Assembly (NCBI GenBank): GCA_013335405.1
Contig: JAAXVR010000005.1
Coordinates: forward strand, 1 to 64,000
Length of the DNA: 64,000 bases
Origin: Chlorobiaceae bacterium
Lineage (GTDB): Bacteria; Bacteroidota; Chlorobiia; Chlorobiales; Chlorobiaceae
Direction of reading: 5' to 3'
Shown: piece by piece, positions 45,354-54,252 of the stretch
Numbering within the stretch: position 1 is the first letter of the stretch
Layout of the letters: every line of letters starts with the position of its first letter
The notes under the pieces: generated by a model
What the model saw: the letters and a program-made list of their open reading frames with translations, nothing else
Database searches by the model: none
Told to the model about the DNA's origin: nothing
Program-made: the position numbers and the translations under genes

Positions 45354-45424
45354 ACTTTAATAATAATGTGTTATTTTATAAGTATTGTTCTACTTGCACA
45401 CCAAACCAGTCAATCCATACGACC

Positions 45425-46003
45425 ATGAAAAAGTTTATCCTTCCTTTACTGGTTGCAGGCCTGTTCGCCGTGCCTTCTCCCGCACAGGCAGAAACAAACC
45501 CGTATGTGAGCATTTCGGGAGGCCTTGGACTGATGACCAATTCGACTGTAGACGGTGAGGTGGTCGAGTATCAAAGCGGCTACCTCGTCAACGCCGCGCT
45601 TGGCCTGAAAACCGATTACGTGCGACTCGAAGCCGAAGTCGGCTATCATAACAACGACATCGATACCTGGGATGGCGATCCCGCAATTCCTGGTTCAAAC
45701 ATTTCCATCTGGTCGTTTATGGCTAACGGCTACTTCGATTACAACATGAATGATTCGGAAATATCACCCTACATCATGGTCGGCCTCGGTTATGCAAATG
45801 TTACGGGGGATGACGGCAGCGTTACTTTTGACGACGGCGTTTTTGCATGGCAGGCAGGAGCCGGCGTGGGCTTCAAAGCTGCGGACAAAGTCACCATCGA
45901 TGTCGGCTACCGTTATTTTTCAGCCTCCGATGCAGATCTTGGTGGCGATGTATTCTCTATTGCCAGCCACAACATTCTTGCCGGCGTGAGGATCGACTTC
46001 TGA
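45425..46003 (+). CDS. Outer-membrane beta-barrel protein, array copy 4
   Basis: 192 residues from the ATG at 45425, the signal-peptide start MKKFILPLLVAGLFAVPSPA; the longer frame from 45182 runs back over the copy 3 gene and terminator. Mature start ETNPYVSISGGLGLMTNSTV. Closest to copy 3 (LKTDYVRLEAEVGYHNND, DTWDGDP loop). It ends SHNILAGVRIDF, with the aromatic last residue favoured for outer-membrane assembly, while the other three end in Leu. No Shine-Dalgarno (leader ends ACGACC). Function unknown. Confidence 0.86.
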   Translation: MKKFILPLLVAGLFAVPSPAQAETNPYVSISGGLGLMTNSTVDGEVVEYQSGYLVNAALGLKTDYVRLEAEVGYHNNDIDTWDGDPAIPGSNISIWSFMANGYFDYNMNDSEISPYIMVGLGYANVTGDDGSVTFDDGVFAWQAGAGVGFKAADKVTIDVGYRYFSASDADLGGDVFSIASHNILAGVRIDF

Positions 46004-46047
46004 TTGCAGGGCGCTCTCCTTTTTTCACCATCCTGCGGTGAGGTTTT

Positions 46048-46069
46048 CAGCCCCGGATTTCCGGGGCTG
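46048..46069. terminator. Hairpin after barrel copy 4
   Basis: Perfect stem CAGCCCCGG / CCGGGGCTG with loop ATTT. No clear T-run on either strand. It lies between the convergent barrel gene and M24 peptidase gene and shares the CAGCCCC core of the array. Confidence 0.65.
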
Positions 46070-46097
46070 CCCGATTATATCCATATCATGAACAACG

Positions 46098-47267
46098 TCA
46101 TAGAAAGACGATATCGTCCGGCAACTCGCTCAGCCTCTCTCCACCTTCCTGCGTAACGACAAAGGTGTTCTCGATGCCGATAGCTCCCCTGCCGGGAAAA
46201 ACGAACTTCGGCTCGACCGCAACGACCTGACCGGCCCGGAGGGGCTCTCTGAAACCCTGTGCAAGCACTGGCAGTTCATCGAGTTCGAGCCCCACGCCGT
46301 GTCCGACAAACCGCGACTGCTCGCCGGGCATTCCCATGAAGCAGTGCCCAAGCCCTTCCTTTTCCGCCATCGACACCGCCATCATGTATAGTTCTTCGCA
46401 GATCGCGCCCGGCACCATGGCAGTGCGGACAGCTTCCTGGATATCGAGCGATACACCGAAAGCCCTCCGCAGTTCGTGATCGAGATCGCCGATGACGAAC
46501 ATGCGGGTCATGTCGGTGATATAGCCGTTCCGGATACCGGCAAAATCAAGAAGTACCGGCTCGTTCGCCCGGATGAGCTCGAGCGAGGCCCCCTGGGGTG
46601 AAGCACTTGAAAGCCCCCTGCCTGTCACCGCGCCGTCGAAGAAACCGCAGGCTGCCCCGCCGCCCGAAACAGCCATGCCTCCGAAAAGCTCCTGGTTGAA
46701 TGCCCTCATGCGCACAAACCCTTCGTGGCCCTTCCTCCTCAGCCTGTATTCCATTTCGGCAGCAAGGTCGAGCTCACGCATTCCCTCCCTGAGGAACTCG
46801 GGCACTTCGGTAAAAACCGATGCGAGCATGTCGGCACTATTTCGGAGTTGTTCAAGTTCGAACGGAGTTTTTACCGACCTGGTTTCACGCACAAACGTCG
46901 AAATATCCGTGAACTCCCTTCCGGGAAGCACCCTCGAATAGTAACCATGCTGCTGAATCGGCACCGCATCGAACGTCATGCCTATACGCAACTGTTCATT
47001 CGGGATCTCTCTTTCGAACTCCCTGCTGGACGGAAATGGCCGGACTTCCGCCGCAAGACATTCCTCCCTTGCCCTGACCATGCTCTTGCGCACGAACAGC
47101 ACAGGCACGCCTTCGGAAGGAAGCCACAGGGCGGAATTCTGCCGCGTTCCGGAAAAATAGTAGATATCGGCAGGCATGAGCAGGAGCGCGGCATGCACTC
47201 CGCTTTTAACCAGCAGCCCCTGCAGGCGCGAGACCCGATCCTGCAGCTCTGTAGCAAGTGTTGTCAT
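46098..47267 (-). CDS. M24 family metallopeptidase (Xaa-Pro aminopeptidase-like)
   Basis: 389 residues with an N-terminal creatinase-like domain (about 1-140) and a pita-bread peptidase domain. Metal ligands can be seen in order: Asp in VLLDFAG, Asp in ITDMTRMF, His in FVGHGVGLELDELP, Glu in VAVEPKFVFPG and Glu in IGIENTFVV. Probably a cytosolic Xaa-Pro dipeptidase or aminopeptidase for peptides with proline in position two. The start ATGA overlaps the stop of the membrane protein gene upstream by four bases, so the two are translationally coupled. Confidence 0.9.
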   Translation of the reverse strand: MTTLATELQDRVSRLQGLLVKSGVHAALLLMPADIYYFSGTRQNSALWLPSEGVPVLFVRKSMVRAREECLAAEVRPFPSSREFEREIPNEQLRIGMTFDAVPIQQHGYYSRVLPGREFTDISTFVRETRSVKTPFELEQLRNSADMLASVFTEVPEFLREGMRELDLAAEMEYRLRRKGHEGFVRMRAFNQELFGGMAVSGGGAACGFFDGAVTGRGLSSASPQGASLELIRANEPVLLDFAGIRNGYITDMTRMFVIGDLDHELRRAFGVSLDIQEAVRTAMVPGAICEELYMMAVSMAEKEGLGHCFMGMPGEQSRFVGHGVGLELDELPVLAQGFREPLRAGQVVAVEPKFVFPGRGAIGIENTFVVTQEGGERLSELPDDIVFL

Positions 47268-47692
47268 CGTTGACGGAAGAAATGGATTTTAGAAGCCAGG
47301 CAAGGCGAAAACAGCATGAAAAGCAGGCCGAAGATCATAAGTCCACCCCGGGACAGGTCATAGTCTGAAAGAATGCGTTCCCATGATGCACCGGTCAGCA
47401 CTCCAAGACCCAGTTCGAAACAGAGCGTCAGCAGGACCCAGAATCCCCCGGCCTGGAGCAACCCCCGGGATGAAACAAATGCCATGCTTCGGATATTCAG
47501 TACCGTTATCAGAAAAATGATGCCTGATCCGAGAATCACCCCGAGCTGCCGGGAAGGCATGTCGCCGATGAGAGGCACAAGAAAAAGCCTCCTCAAGGTG
47601 CCACTTGCCGATTCGGCCACGGCTATCATCAGCCATACCTTGAAAACCTTTTTCCAGTTTACGTGTTCTGTTTCACCGGATCCGATACTCAT
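47264..47692 (-). CDS. Small four-helix membrane protein of unknown function
   Basis: 142 residues with about four hydrophobic segments (roughly 15-38, 46-66, 76-100 and 113-130). The N-terminus is hydrophilic (MSIGSGETEHVNWKKVFKVW) and the end is basic (KIHFFRQR). A segment MPSRQLGVILGSGIIFLITV lies between helices one and two. I do not recognise the family. Its stop overlaps the M24 peptidase start, and the DUF202 gene lies 12 bases upstream, so three genes form a small operon. Confidence 0.75.
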   Translation of the reverse strand: MSIGSGETEHVNWKKVFKVWLMIAVAESASGTLRRLFLVPLIGDMPSRQLGVILGSGIIFLITVLNIRSMAFVSSRGLLQAGGFWVLLTLCFELGLGVLTGASWERILSDYDLSRGGLMIFGLLFMLFSPCLASKIHFFRQR

Positions 47693-47704
47693 AGCTGGCT
47701 GCGG

Positions 47705-48028
47705 TCAAGCGTTTTCTTCGAAATCGATCTCGTCGAGCTTCGGCACCTCTCTGCGCACCGATGTGATCGAGACGTTAATCTTGCGATACCTCATGACACC
47801 GAAAATACCTGTAACTATGCCGAAAGGGATACAGGCTTCACCTGTCAGGGTAAACCATTCATGCTGCGAAAAATGCATCATCGAAACACCTGCTATGACA
47901 AGGGATACTCCCGAGCGTGCATAGGCAAGCAGGGTCCGCTCGTTAGCCAGTATCGTACGATCAATGGCAAGCTCGTCGCGCAGGATCAATTCTTTGTCCT
48001 TGAATTTCTGGTAGGGTAATTTTGCCAT
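47705..48028 (-). CDS. DUF202 (YidH-like) small membrane protein
   Basis: 107 residues from the ATG at 48028, which has an excellent AGGAGG eight bases ahead; the open frame extends to 48088 but lacks such a site. The family signature AIDRTILANERTLLAYARSG (about 24-43) is clear and is followed by two hydrophobic segments (about 44-60 and 68-85). A basic/acidic C-terminal tail follows. Inner-membrane location is likely; members of DUF202 have no settled function, though some are linked to membrane-protein or redox stress. First gene of a three-gene operon. Confidence 0.86.
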   Translation of the reverse strand: MAKLPYQKFKDKELILRDELAIDRTILANERTLLAYARSGVSLVIAGVSMMHFSQHEWFTLTGEACIPFGIVTGIFGVMRYRKINVSITSVRREVPKLDEIDFEENA

Positions 48029-48347
48029 CGGATACCTCCTGAATGCTTTCCGCAAGGCGAACTGCCTTACAGAAAGCTGTTTGTTCAACGAAAAATATAC
48101 AGTATAAACCTTTGAACCTGTTAAGGCAAACGCGGCGCAGGAAAAAGCCCCGGTAGAAGAATTCGGTCAAAGCAGACCGGAAACTTACTTTTTTTTATCC
48201 CATCGAAGAGAACTTTTTACGGACGGCAACGCTTTTGTTTTCCATAATGTCATGTGATTCACCGGCAACATTTCAGCAAGCCGTGAAAGGCATGATGCGC
48301 CTTGTCTGGATGTCGAATCTTCAATCAATGTAAACGGAGAACTGTAT
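48029..48347. other. Divergent intergenic region ahead of the rubredoxin gene
   Basis: 319 bases between the DUF202 gene (leftward) and rubredoxin (rightward). It holds the AGGAGG site of the first and a GGAGA site before the second, and an A/T tract near 48190. I see no further coding sequence or convincing promoter boxes. Confidence 0.45.
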
Positions 48348-48515
48348 ATGCAGAAATGGGTCTGTGTTCCATGTGGTTATGTCTACGATCCGGAAGTCGG
48401 CGATCCTGACGGAGGGATCGAACCGGGCACCCCTTTCGAAGATATTCCTGAAGACTGGGTATGTCCGGTCTGTGGTGTCGACAAAACGCTTTTCGAACCT
48501 TATGACGAAAAATGA
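48348..48515 (+). CDS. Rubredoxin
   Basis: A 55-residue redox protein that binds one iron through four cysteines: C6-x2-C9 ([14 protein letters not shown]) and C39-x2-C42 ([10 protein letters not shown]). Length and both knuckles are exactly those of classical rubredoxins. GGAGA lies ahead of the ATG, and a strong hairpin follows 26 bases after the stop, so it is a single-gene transcript. It probably carries electrons for oxygen or peroxide detoxification in this anaerobe, or for an oxidoreductase encoded elsewhere; no partner is adjacent. Confidence 0.95.
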   Translation: MQKWVCVPCGYVYDPEVGDPDGGIEPGTPFEDIPEDWVCPVCGVDKTLFEPYDEK

Positions 48516-48541
48516 GGGAGCTGAAAGCATCATCATCAACG

Positions 48542-48570
48542 GGAAAACGCACCTTTGTGGTGCGTTTTCC
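48542..48570. terminator. Terminator of the rubredoxin gene
   Basis: Perfect 12-bp stem GGAAAACGCACC / GGTGCGTTTTCC with loop TTTGT. It can also serve the converging membrane-protein gene ending at 48606. Confidence 0.8.
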
Positions 48571-48605
48571 ATTTCCGCAGGATTGTTCCCGCAACCTGAC
48601 GCAGC

Positions 48606-49565
48606 TTACTCCGCTGCCCCTTGCACTTTCGTACCGGTACGCAGCATTTCCGCCGCTTTCGTCTTCAGGGTACGGTACTTGTCGCTGACCGCCTCTATTT
48701 TCGACTCCCATGCGGGATCGGGTGTCGAGGTGCGGGCTTCCTCGAGGAAAGTAAGGATCGTCGACGTGCAGGCGATTGGATCGAACAGCACCCACTTCGC
48801 CGATATTCCCAGGAAAAGCGCGAGCATGAACAATGCAAACTTCAAGAAATCGAGCGAAGAGGGCAGGATCACGGAAATCACTCCGAGCGGAATCATGAAG
48901 AGTACTGTCGTGATCACGACGAACACATAACTGAGCAGCGTCAGCGCCACCGCGTTCTTCAGAAGCGATTTCCAGGACTGACAGTAGACGATGATGCCGG
49001 ACTTTGCGGCATCAAAAACATTTTCGTTGCCGGTATGGAAGGTATACGCAATGACCGATTCGTCGATGTAGGTCAGGCTGAAATTCACAATGCGCTGAAG
49101 GATAGCCGCAAGGCCGTCGAGACCGGGAATCGGAATTGCGTTCATGATATTGAACATCGTGCGGTTCAACGAAACCAGCACCCCTTTGACGAGCTGGTCA
49201 ACGAGAGCGAGAACGCTCACCTCCCGATAATATTTCAGCACCCGTTCCTTTGCCCATCCCGTCTGCGATGCACCTGCAGGAAGGTCGCCGACGCCGGCAA
49301 TCTCGGTGATCAGCGCGATATGGCCGGCCTTGAGAAGATAGAGGACATACTCCCTGAGAAGCCTGAAGCCGAAACCGCCGGCAAACAGTGCCATGATGAA
49401 AAGCACGAACGACGCACCGGCCCCGAAAATGCTCCCGATCAGGACAAGCACGCCGAGAAAAAGCGCGACAACCAGGGCTACCGAACCGTAAACCATGGCC
49501 CGGTAGAAGAGGTATACTTTTGTCTTTGCCACGATTCCTATCGCGCGGCCAAGCTGAAGACCCAT
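48606..49565 (-). CDS. Multi-pass membrane protein of unknown function
   Basis: 319 residues with about five to six hydrophobic segments: 22-65 (two helices rich in Val/Leu/Gly), 70-90, a less hydrophobic middle part (about 120-205) and two helices at about 208-262. The C-terminal 55 residues are soluble and charged (EEARTSTPDPAWESKIEAVS onward). MFNIMNAIPIPGLDGLAAIL and FDAAKSGIIVYCQSWKSLLK are the best-defined blocks. I cannot assign a family. It is 85 bases downstream of mtgA on the same strand. Confidence 0.75.
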   Translation of the reverse strand: MGLQLGRAIGIVAKTKVYLFYRAMVYGSVALVVALFLGVLVLIGSIFGAGASFVLFIMALFAGGFGFRLLREYVLYLLKAGHIALITEIAGVGDLPAGASQTGWAKERVLKYYREVSVLALVDQLVKGVLVSLNRTMFNIMNAIPIPGLDGLAAILQRIVNFSLTYIDESVIAYTFHTGNENVFDAAKSGIIVYCQSWKSLLKNAVALTLLSYVFVVITTVLFMIPLGVISVILPSSLDFLKFALFMLALFLGISAKWVLFDPIACTSTILTFLEEARTSTPDPAWESKIEAVSDKYRTLKTKAAEMLRTGTKVQGAAE

Positions 49566-49650
49566 GGAACGCTCCTTGTTCAGAATTTATAGTGCTGTTA
49601 CCTCTTCACCTGAAAAAATCATGGTATTCCTTGCCTTGCCGGACATCCTC

Positions 49651-50535
49651 TCATCGCTGTTCCTGGACAGGGGCTTGCTCTTCATCACTCTTTCCGGCAG
49701 GACTTTCATCGCCGATCGTCGGGCCATTATCACCGCTGCTGTCTGCCGCCGCTTTCTCGATGAGGCCTTCCGGAATACCAACCACCACCGAATCGACTGC
49801 GGTTGTGTCGGGTACCGTTGCCATCACCTCCTTGAAATCAGGAACGACGACGCCCCGCTTGATCATTATGGAATAAATGATCCTTGACCGGTTTCTCACG
49901 TAACCCGACGAGCCTGTGGGTTTATACCTGATCGGGTTCGGGAGCACCGACGCCAGCTTTGCTGCCTGCTGGGCGGAAAGATTCGCTGCGCTTACGCCGT
50001 AATAGTGTCGTGCCGCTTCCTCGATGCCGAAAATTCCGTCACCCCACTCGGCAATGTTGACATACAGCTCGAGGATGCGGCGCTTCGAGAGCGTTTTTTC
50101 GATACGCCAGGTCAGTATGGCTTCCTTTACTTTACGCACCGGGTTCTTTGACGCAGAGAGATAGAGATTCTTGGCAAGCTGCTGGCTTATCGTACTGCCA
50201 CCCATCTTGAATTTACCGGCAGCCAGATTTTTTTCTATCGCCTTCTCAATCGCCTGGTAGTCGAATCCCTCGTGATGCCAGAATTTATCGTCTTCCGCAA
50301 TCAGCACCGCCTTGACGAGATTCTGCGATACACGGCCGAGGGGAACCCATTGTTGGCGTATTTTCTTATCCTTGAGACCATCTCTTTTCCATTCGTCCTC
50401 CCTGTACTGCATGAAAGCGGTCTTCGGGGGGTTTTCATGGACAAGTCTGCCGACATCGGGAAAAACGAGGTAACGGAGAATATCTGCGAAAAACAGAAGA
50501 AGAAGGATCCCTGCGATGTTTCTGATACGCTTCAT
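49651..50535 (-). CDS. mtgA: Monofunctional biosynthetic peptidoglycan transglycosylase
   Basis: Polymerises lipid II into glycan strands without a transpeptidase domain. 294 residues: one N-terminal membrane anchor (about 7-24), then the GT51 domain with AEDDKFWHHEGFDYQAIEKA (catalytic Glu in the EDxxFxxHxG motif), KMGGSTISQQLAKNLYL, and RKVKEAILTWRIEKTLSKRR with ILELYVNIAEWG. The C-terminal 60 residues are an acidic/Ser-rich tail (KAAADSSGDNGPTIGDESPA) not found in short MtgA proteins. Located in the inner membrane with the domain in the periplasm. Confidence 0.93.
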   Translation of the reverse strand: MKRIRNIAGILLLLFFADILRYLVFPDVGRLVHENPPKTAFMQYREDEWKRDGLKDKKIRQQWVPLGRVSQNLVKAVLIAEDDKFWHHEGFDYQAIEKAIEKNLAAGKFKMGGSTISQQLAKNLYLSASKNPVRKVKEAILTWRIEKTLSKRRILELYVNIAEWGDGIFGIEEAARHYYGVSAANLSAQQAAKLASVLPNPIRYKPTGSSGYVRNRSRIIYSIMIKRGVVVPDFKEVMATVPDTTAVDSVVVGIPEGLIEKAAADSSGDNGPTIGDESPAGKSDEEQAPVQEQR

Positions 50536-50737
50536 GCTTTTGAACAGTTTACATGCCGATAAAAAAATTACCGGCGATAAAATACCAAATCTGAGCGATA
50601 TCAGCCGGGTTCCCGAGGAAAATTACCGGCGGAAATTCAGGACACTTTACCCGCCACGCACTCGGGCTTCCCGCAAAAAATCAGGGGGACCCAAACGATA
50701 ATGACAAAGGAATTATGCTGACTGCGGGGGGGAAGTG

Positions 50738-50810
50738 TACCCTTGGGCAGACTCGAACTGCCGACCCACAGTTTAGGAAACTGTTGCTCTATCCACTGAG
50801 CTACAAGGGT
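50738..50810 (-). tRNA. tRNA-Arg (CCT anticodon)
   Basis: 73-nt cloverleaf on the minus strand: acceptor ACCCTTG / CAAGGGT, discriminator A, anticodon stem ACAGT / ACTGT with loop TTCCTAA and anticodon CCT, T loop TTCGAGT. CCA is not encoded. It lies between mutL and mtgA. Confidence 0.95.
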
Positions 50811-50855
50811 ATGGTCCTAAATTTAGTACTTTTGGAGAAAGATGCAACCCCAAAC

Positions 50856-52730
50856 TCATTTTCTTCCGAACATCCTGTCGAGCTGGTCGAGCGAGAACTT
50901 CACGATAACCGGCCGTCCGTGAGGACAGCAATAGGGCTCACGGGTGGCGAAAAGATTGTCGATGAGCGATCGCATCTCTTCCAGCGAAAGCTTCTGGCCG
51001 GCCATGATGGCGTTGCGGCAAGAATACGATTTGGCGATGTTGTCGCGCTTTTCCAGCTTGAGTTTCGAAGCATTGCTCTGGTATTCGGCAATCATATCCT
51101 GGAGAATGGTCACTTCAGTCCCCGGTCTGACGTCCTGGGGAACGCCTTCGACCATGACGGTCCGGCTGCCGAACAGCCTGAGGTTGAAACCGAGCCGGTA
51201 AAGCTCGTCCTTTATTTCATTGAAGACGTCGAGTTCCCAGGGTCTGAGCTCGACTTTCTGGGGAAAAAGCAGTTGCTGCGAATTCGGGACATTCTCGGCC
51301 ATGACATCCCGGGCTCGTTCGTACAGAACCCGTTCATGGGCGACATGCTGGTCGATGATCATGAGACCTGTCTTGATCTGGCAGAATATATAGCGGTTGT
51401 GAAGCTGCCAGATTTTCGTCTCGGGTTCCTTGCGTATCAGCGCACTCTCTTCGTCCGGCAGCGGCGAGGACTGGATGATTGCCGCCCGCTCATCTCCTTC
51501 TCGAACTTCGCCATGCAGTATGCCGGAAACCTCCCTGCCTTGGAACAGGTCGTCCTGAAGCGCCGGGGTAGAGCGGCCGGTAAAAAGTGAATCGGACGAG
51601 CTGTCGCGGAAGCCGGCATAGAGATCGCCGGTCGTCGTGATACGGCCGGCCATATCCTGAAAGGCAAGCTTCCTGAAAGCGGGATCGTGAACTCCTCCGG
51701 CAAACGATGCGTCGGCAGGCAGCGGAGCAAGGTCTGGTGAAAGGTCGTATAGCCTTATCGCCCTTTTGACAATCGGATAAAACATATTGCGGACGCTGCG
51801 TTCGTCGTCGAACCTCACTTCGAGCTTTGCCGGGTGGACGTTCACATCGATACGGGAGGGATCGATACCGATGAAAAGCAGTACGAAAGGCATCTGCCGT
51901 TCGAACAGCAGGTCTCCGTAAGCCTGGAATACCGCCTGGGAGAGCATGCGGTTCTGGATGAGACGCCGGTTGATGAAGAACAGCTGGTCCTCCCTGCGCC
52001 TTTTCTGGATTGCGGGCTTCCCGAGGAACCCTTTTATGGAGAGGTAATCGTTTTCATCACACAGTTCGATAAGTCCGGAAGAAAAATCCCCGCCATAGAA
52101 AACATCGAGCCTTTCGGACATATCCGTACCCTTGAGGCTGAAAAGCTCTTCGTCGTCGCTGTGCATCTGCCAGTCGATTTCCGGACAGGCAAGCGCATAT
52201 GATTTGACGACTTCGTAAATATGGCTGAACTCCGTCGCGTTCGACTTCAGGAATTTGCGGCGTGCGGGTACGTTGAAGAAAAGATTGCGGACCGAGATCG
52301 CCGTTCCGGGTTCCCCCTGTGTCGAAGTTTCCTCGGCGAGGATGCCTCCTTCATACCGAAGTTTCAGGGCAAGCTCCGCATCCCTGGTACGGGTCTTCAG
52401 TTCGAAATGGGAAACCGAAGAGATGCTTGCGAGCGCTTCCCCCCTGAACCCGAGACTCTGCAGTGTTTCAAGGTCATCGACGCCGGTTATCTTGCTTGTC
52501 GCGAAACGTTCCACGCACAGGAATGCGTCCTCCCGTCCCATCCCGGAACCATTGTCGACGACGCGGATGAGCTCCTTTCCGGCATCCTTGACGAAAACCA
52601 CGATTTTTGAGGCGCCGGCGTCGATGGAGTTCTCGATAAGCTCCTTGACGACCGATGCGGGCCGTTGCACCACTTCGCCAGCGGAAATCTTGCTGGCAAC
52701 GATTTCAGGCAATCTCGCAATTCTCGCCAT
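50856..52730 (-). CDS. mutL: DNA mismatch repair protein MutL
   Basis: Links MutS recognition to strand removal. The ATG at 52730 (MARIARLPEIVASKISAGEV) with AGAGGA ahead gives 624 residues; the frame is open to 52793. GHKL ATPase motifs are ELIENSIDAGA, DNGSGM, GFRGEALAS and EPGTAISVRNLFFN. The C-terminal dimerisation domain contains IIDQHVAHERVLYERA, matching the DQHA(X)2E(X)4E nicking-endonuclease motif with Val for Ala, and the zinc-site-like CCPHGRPVIV end. It is probably a nicking-type MutL, as expected where MutH is absent. Confidence 0.95.
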   Translation of the reverse strand: MARIARLPEIVASKISAGEVVQRPASVVKELIENSIDAGASKIVVFVKDAGKELIRVVDNGSGMGREDAFLCVERFATSKITGVDDLETLQSLGFRGEALASISSVSHFELKTRTRDAELALKLRYEGGILAEETSTQGEPGTAISVRNLFFNVPARRKFLKSNATEFSHIYEVVKSYALACPEIDWQMHSDDEELFSLKGTDMSERLDVFYGGDFSSGLIELCDENDYLSIKGFLGKPAIQKRRREDQLFFINRRLIQNRMLSQAVFQAYGDLLFERQMPFVLLFIGIDPSRIDVNVHPAKLEVRFDDERSVRNMFYPIVKRAIRLYDLSPDLAPLPADASFAGGVHDPAFRKLAFQDMAGRITTTGDLYAGFRDSSSDSLFTGRSTPALQDDLFQGREVSGILHGEVREGDERAAIIQSSPLPDEESALIRKEPETKIWQLHNRYIFCQIKTGLMIIDQHVAHERVLYERARDVMAENVPNSQQLLFPQKVELRPWELDVFNEIKDELYRLGFNLRLFGSRTVMVEGVPQDVRPGTEVTILQDMIAEYQSNASKLKLEKRDNIAKSYSCRNAIMAGQKLSLEEMRSLIDNLFATREPYCCPHGRPVIVKFSLDQLDRMFGRK

Positions 52731-52971
52731 TCGTCCTCTGTCAATCCTGTTATTGATAAAAAAGTCCGACTCTGTCCTTACGGAGCAAGACATCGATAAA
52801 ACATATTCTTTTTACCAGAATGATCATAACGGTTTCGATCCCGAGCCAGGCAATGCACCGGCAGGAAACCGCGAATGGTGACAGGAAAACCAGGACTGGC
52901 GCTCAAGGGTGGAGGAAATGACTACTTTCAAATAAAAACCGTGCACTCTTTCCTGCAATGCATCCCGCTCC

Positions 52972-54243
52972 TCAGAGCCGTTCGTGCTCCAGATGCTTCA
53001 GGTATTCCCAAAGCTCCCTGAGAGCCGCCTCGCTGAACCGGAACTTGCTCTGCGCACGGTCGCCGGCCATGAAAAGCGTCTTCGAGCGCACCTCGCCAGT
53101 TTCTTTTATCGCAAGTGCCAGGCAGAGCATGCCGACCGGCTTGTCGGGAGTCCCCCCCGAAGGGCCTGCAATCCCTGTCGTGGAAAGAGCAAGGTCGGCC
53201 CCGCTTTTTTCGAGGCAGCCGAAAGCCATCGCCCGCGCCACTTCTTCGCTTACCGCTCCGTGCTTTTCGATCAGTTCCGCGGGGACACCGAGGGCGGTCT
53301 CCTTTGCCTTGTTGCTGTAGACGACAAAACCCTGGAGAAAATAAGCCGAAGATCCGGAAACATCGGTCAGTCTGCTCGCAACGAGTCCTCCCGTGCAGGA
53401 TTCCGCCACGGCAACGCTTTTTGCGGCATCCGCAAGCATATTCCCGATCGTCTCTTCGAAGGATCTGTGCCCCTCGGTATAGATATAGCGCCCAACCCGC
53501 TCCACAATCGCATCGGTAACAGCTCTGTTTTCCCGTTCCACAGCATCCTTTTCGGAACCCCTTGTGCTGATCATGAGATCGACTCCTGCGACGTGGGGCA
53601 GGTAGGCCAGTTCGGTTCCCTGAAACAGAGCCTCCTCTATTCCCTCAATCAGTTCGGAAAGTGCGGACTCCCCGATACCCGCGGTTCGCAACTGTGTATG
53701 GACAATTGCCGATGACGTATGCTTTTCGAAGAAAGGCACGACAGTAAGTCCCATCATCGCCTTCATCTCAACGGGGACACCCGGCATGAGAATCAGCGTA
53801 TGGTTGTTGAAACTCGGGCCGCATCCGATAATCATGCCGGCGGCAGTTCCTTTCGTGTTGGGGATGACAGCGGCGCCTTCGATCACCATTGCCTGGTCGT
53901 GCATCGAGGGCGATAGCTCCCTGCCGAACTTCCGGATGCGGGTGACAAGATTGTCGAAAGCACCGACATCGAACGTGAGGCCCCTCCGGAGCAGCTTCAT
54001 GACCGCCTTTTTCGTCCTGTCGTCCGCTGTCGGGCCGAGGCCGCCGGTGACAAGTACATAATCGGATCGCGAAAGAGCTTCCTCGAGCACCCCGCATATC
54101 ACGCTGATCCTGTCGGAACAGGCGGTGACCCGTTCGACATCAATACCGGCACCGGCCAGGGAAGCCGCAATGAACGTCGCGTTGGAGTTGACCTTCCGTC
54201 CGTTCAGCAATTCATTTCCTATGGATACAATTTCTGCCTGCAT
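52972..54243 (-). CDS. cinA: CinA-family nicotinamide-nucleotide amidase-like protein
   Basis: 423 residues, the full two-domain CinA. The N-terminal molybdopterin-binding-like domain shows IVSIGNELLNGRKVNSNATF, YVLVTGGLGPTADDRTKKAV (about 60-79) and LMPGVPVEMKAMM. The C-terminal amidase domain shows VAVAESCTGGLVASRLTDVS, GVVY-type FVVYSNKAKETALGV, and STTGIAGPSGGTPDKPVG. It deamidates NMN in pyridine nucleotide recycling in related proteins. Historic names refer to competence and damage induction. The gap to the thrA stop is 9 bases, so it is the second gene of a thrA-cinA transcript. Confidence 0.93.
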   Translation of the reverse strand: MQAEIVSIGNELLNGRKVNSNATFIAASLAGAGIDVERVTACSDRISVICGVLEEALSRSDYVLVTGGLGPTADDRTKKAVMKLLRRGLTFDVGAFDNLVTRIRKFGRELSPSMHDQAMVIEGAAVIPNTKGTAAGMIIGCGPSFNNHTLILMPGVPVEMKAMMGLTVVPFFEKHTSSAIVHTQLRTAGIGESALSELIEGIEEALFQGTELAYLPHVAGVDLMISTRGSEKDAVERENRAVTDAIVERVGRYIYTEGHRSFEETIGNMLADAAKSVAVAESCTGGLVASRLTDVSGSSAYFLQGFVVYSNKAKETALGVPAELIEKHGAVSEEVARAMAFGCLEKSGADLALSTTGIAGPSGGTPDKPVGMLCLALAIKETGEVRSKTLFMAGDRAQSKFRFSEAALRELWEYLKHLEHERL

Positions 54244-54252
54244 AGCCGTCCG

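Noticed and set aside
43096..46003. The four barrel genes read as a CRISPR-like or tandem DNA repeat array
   Set aside because: The units are full genes of about 570 bases with distinct intergenic DNA; the repeat is at protein level.
50738..50810. tRNA-Arg as an integration site
   Set aside because: No integrase, no direct repeat of the tRNA 3' end and only housekeeping genes on both sides.
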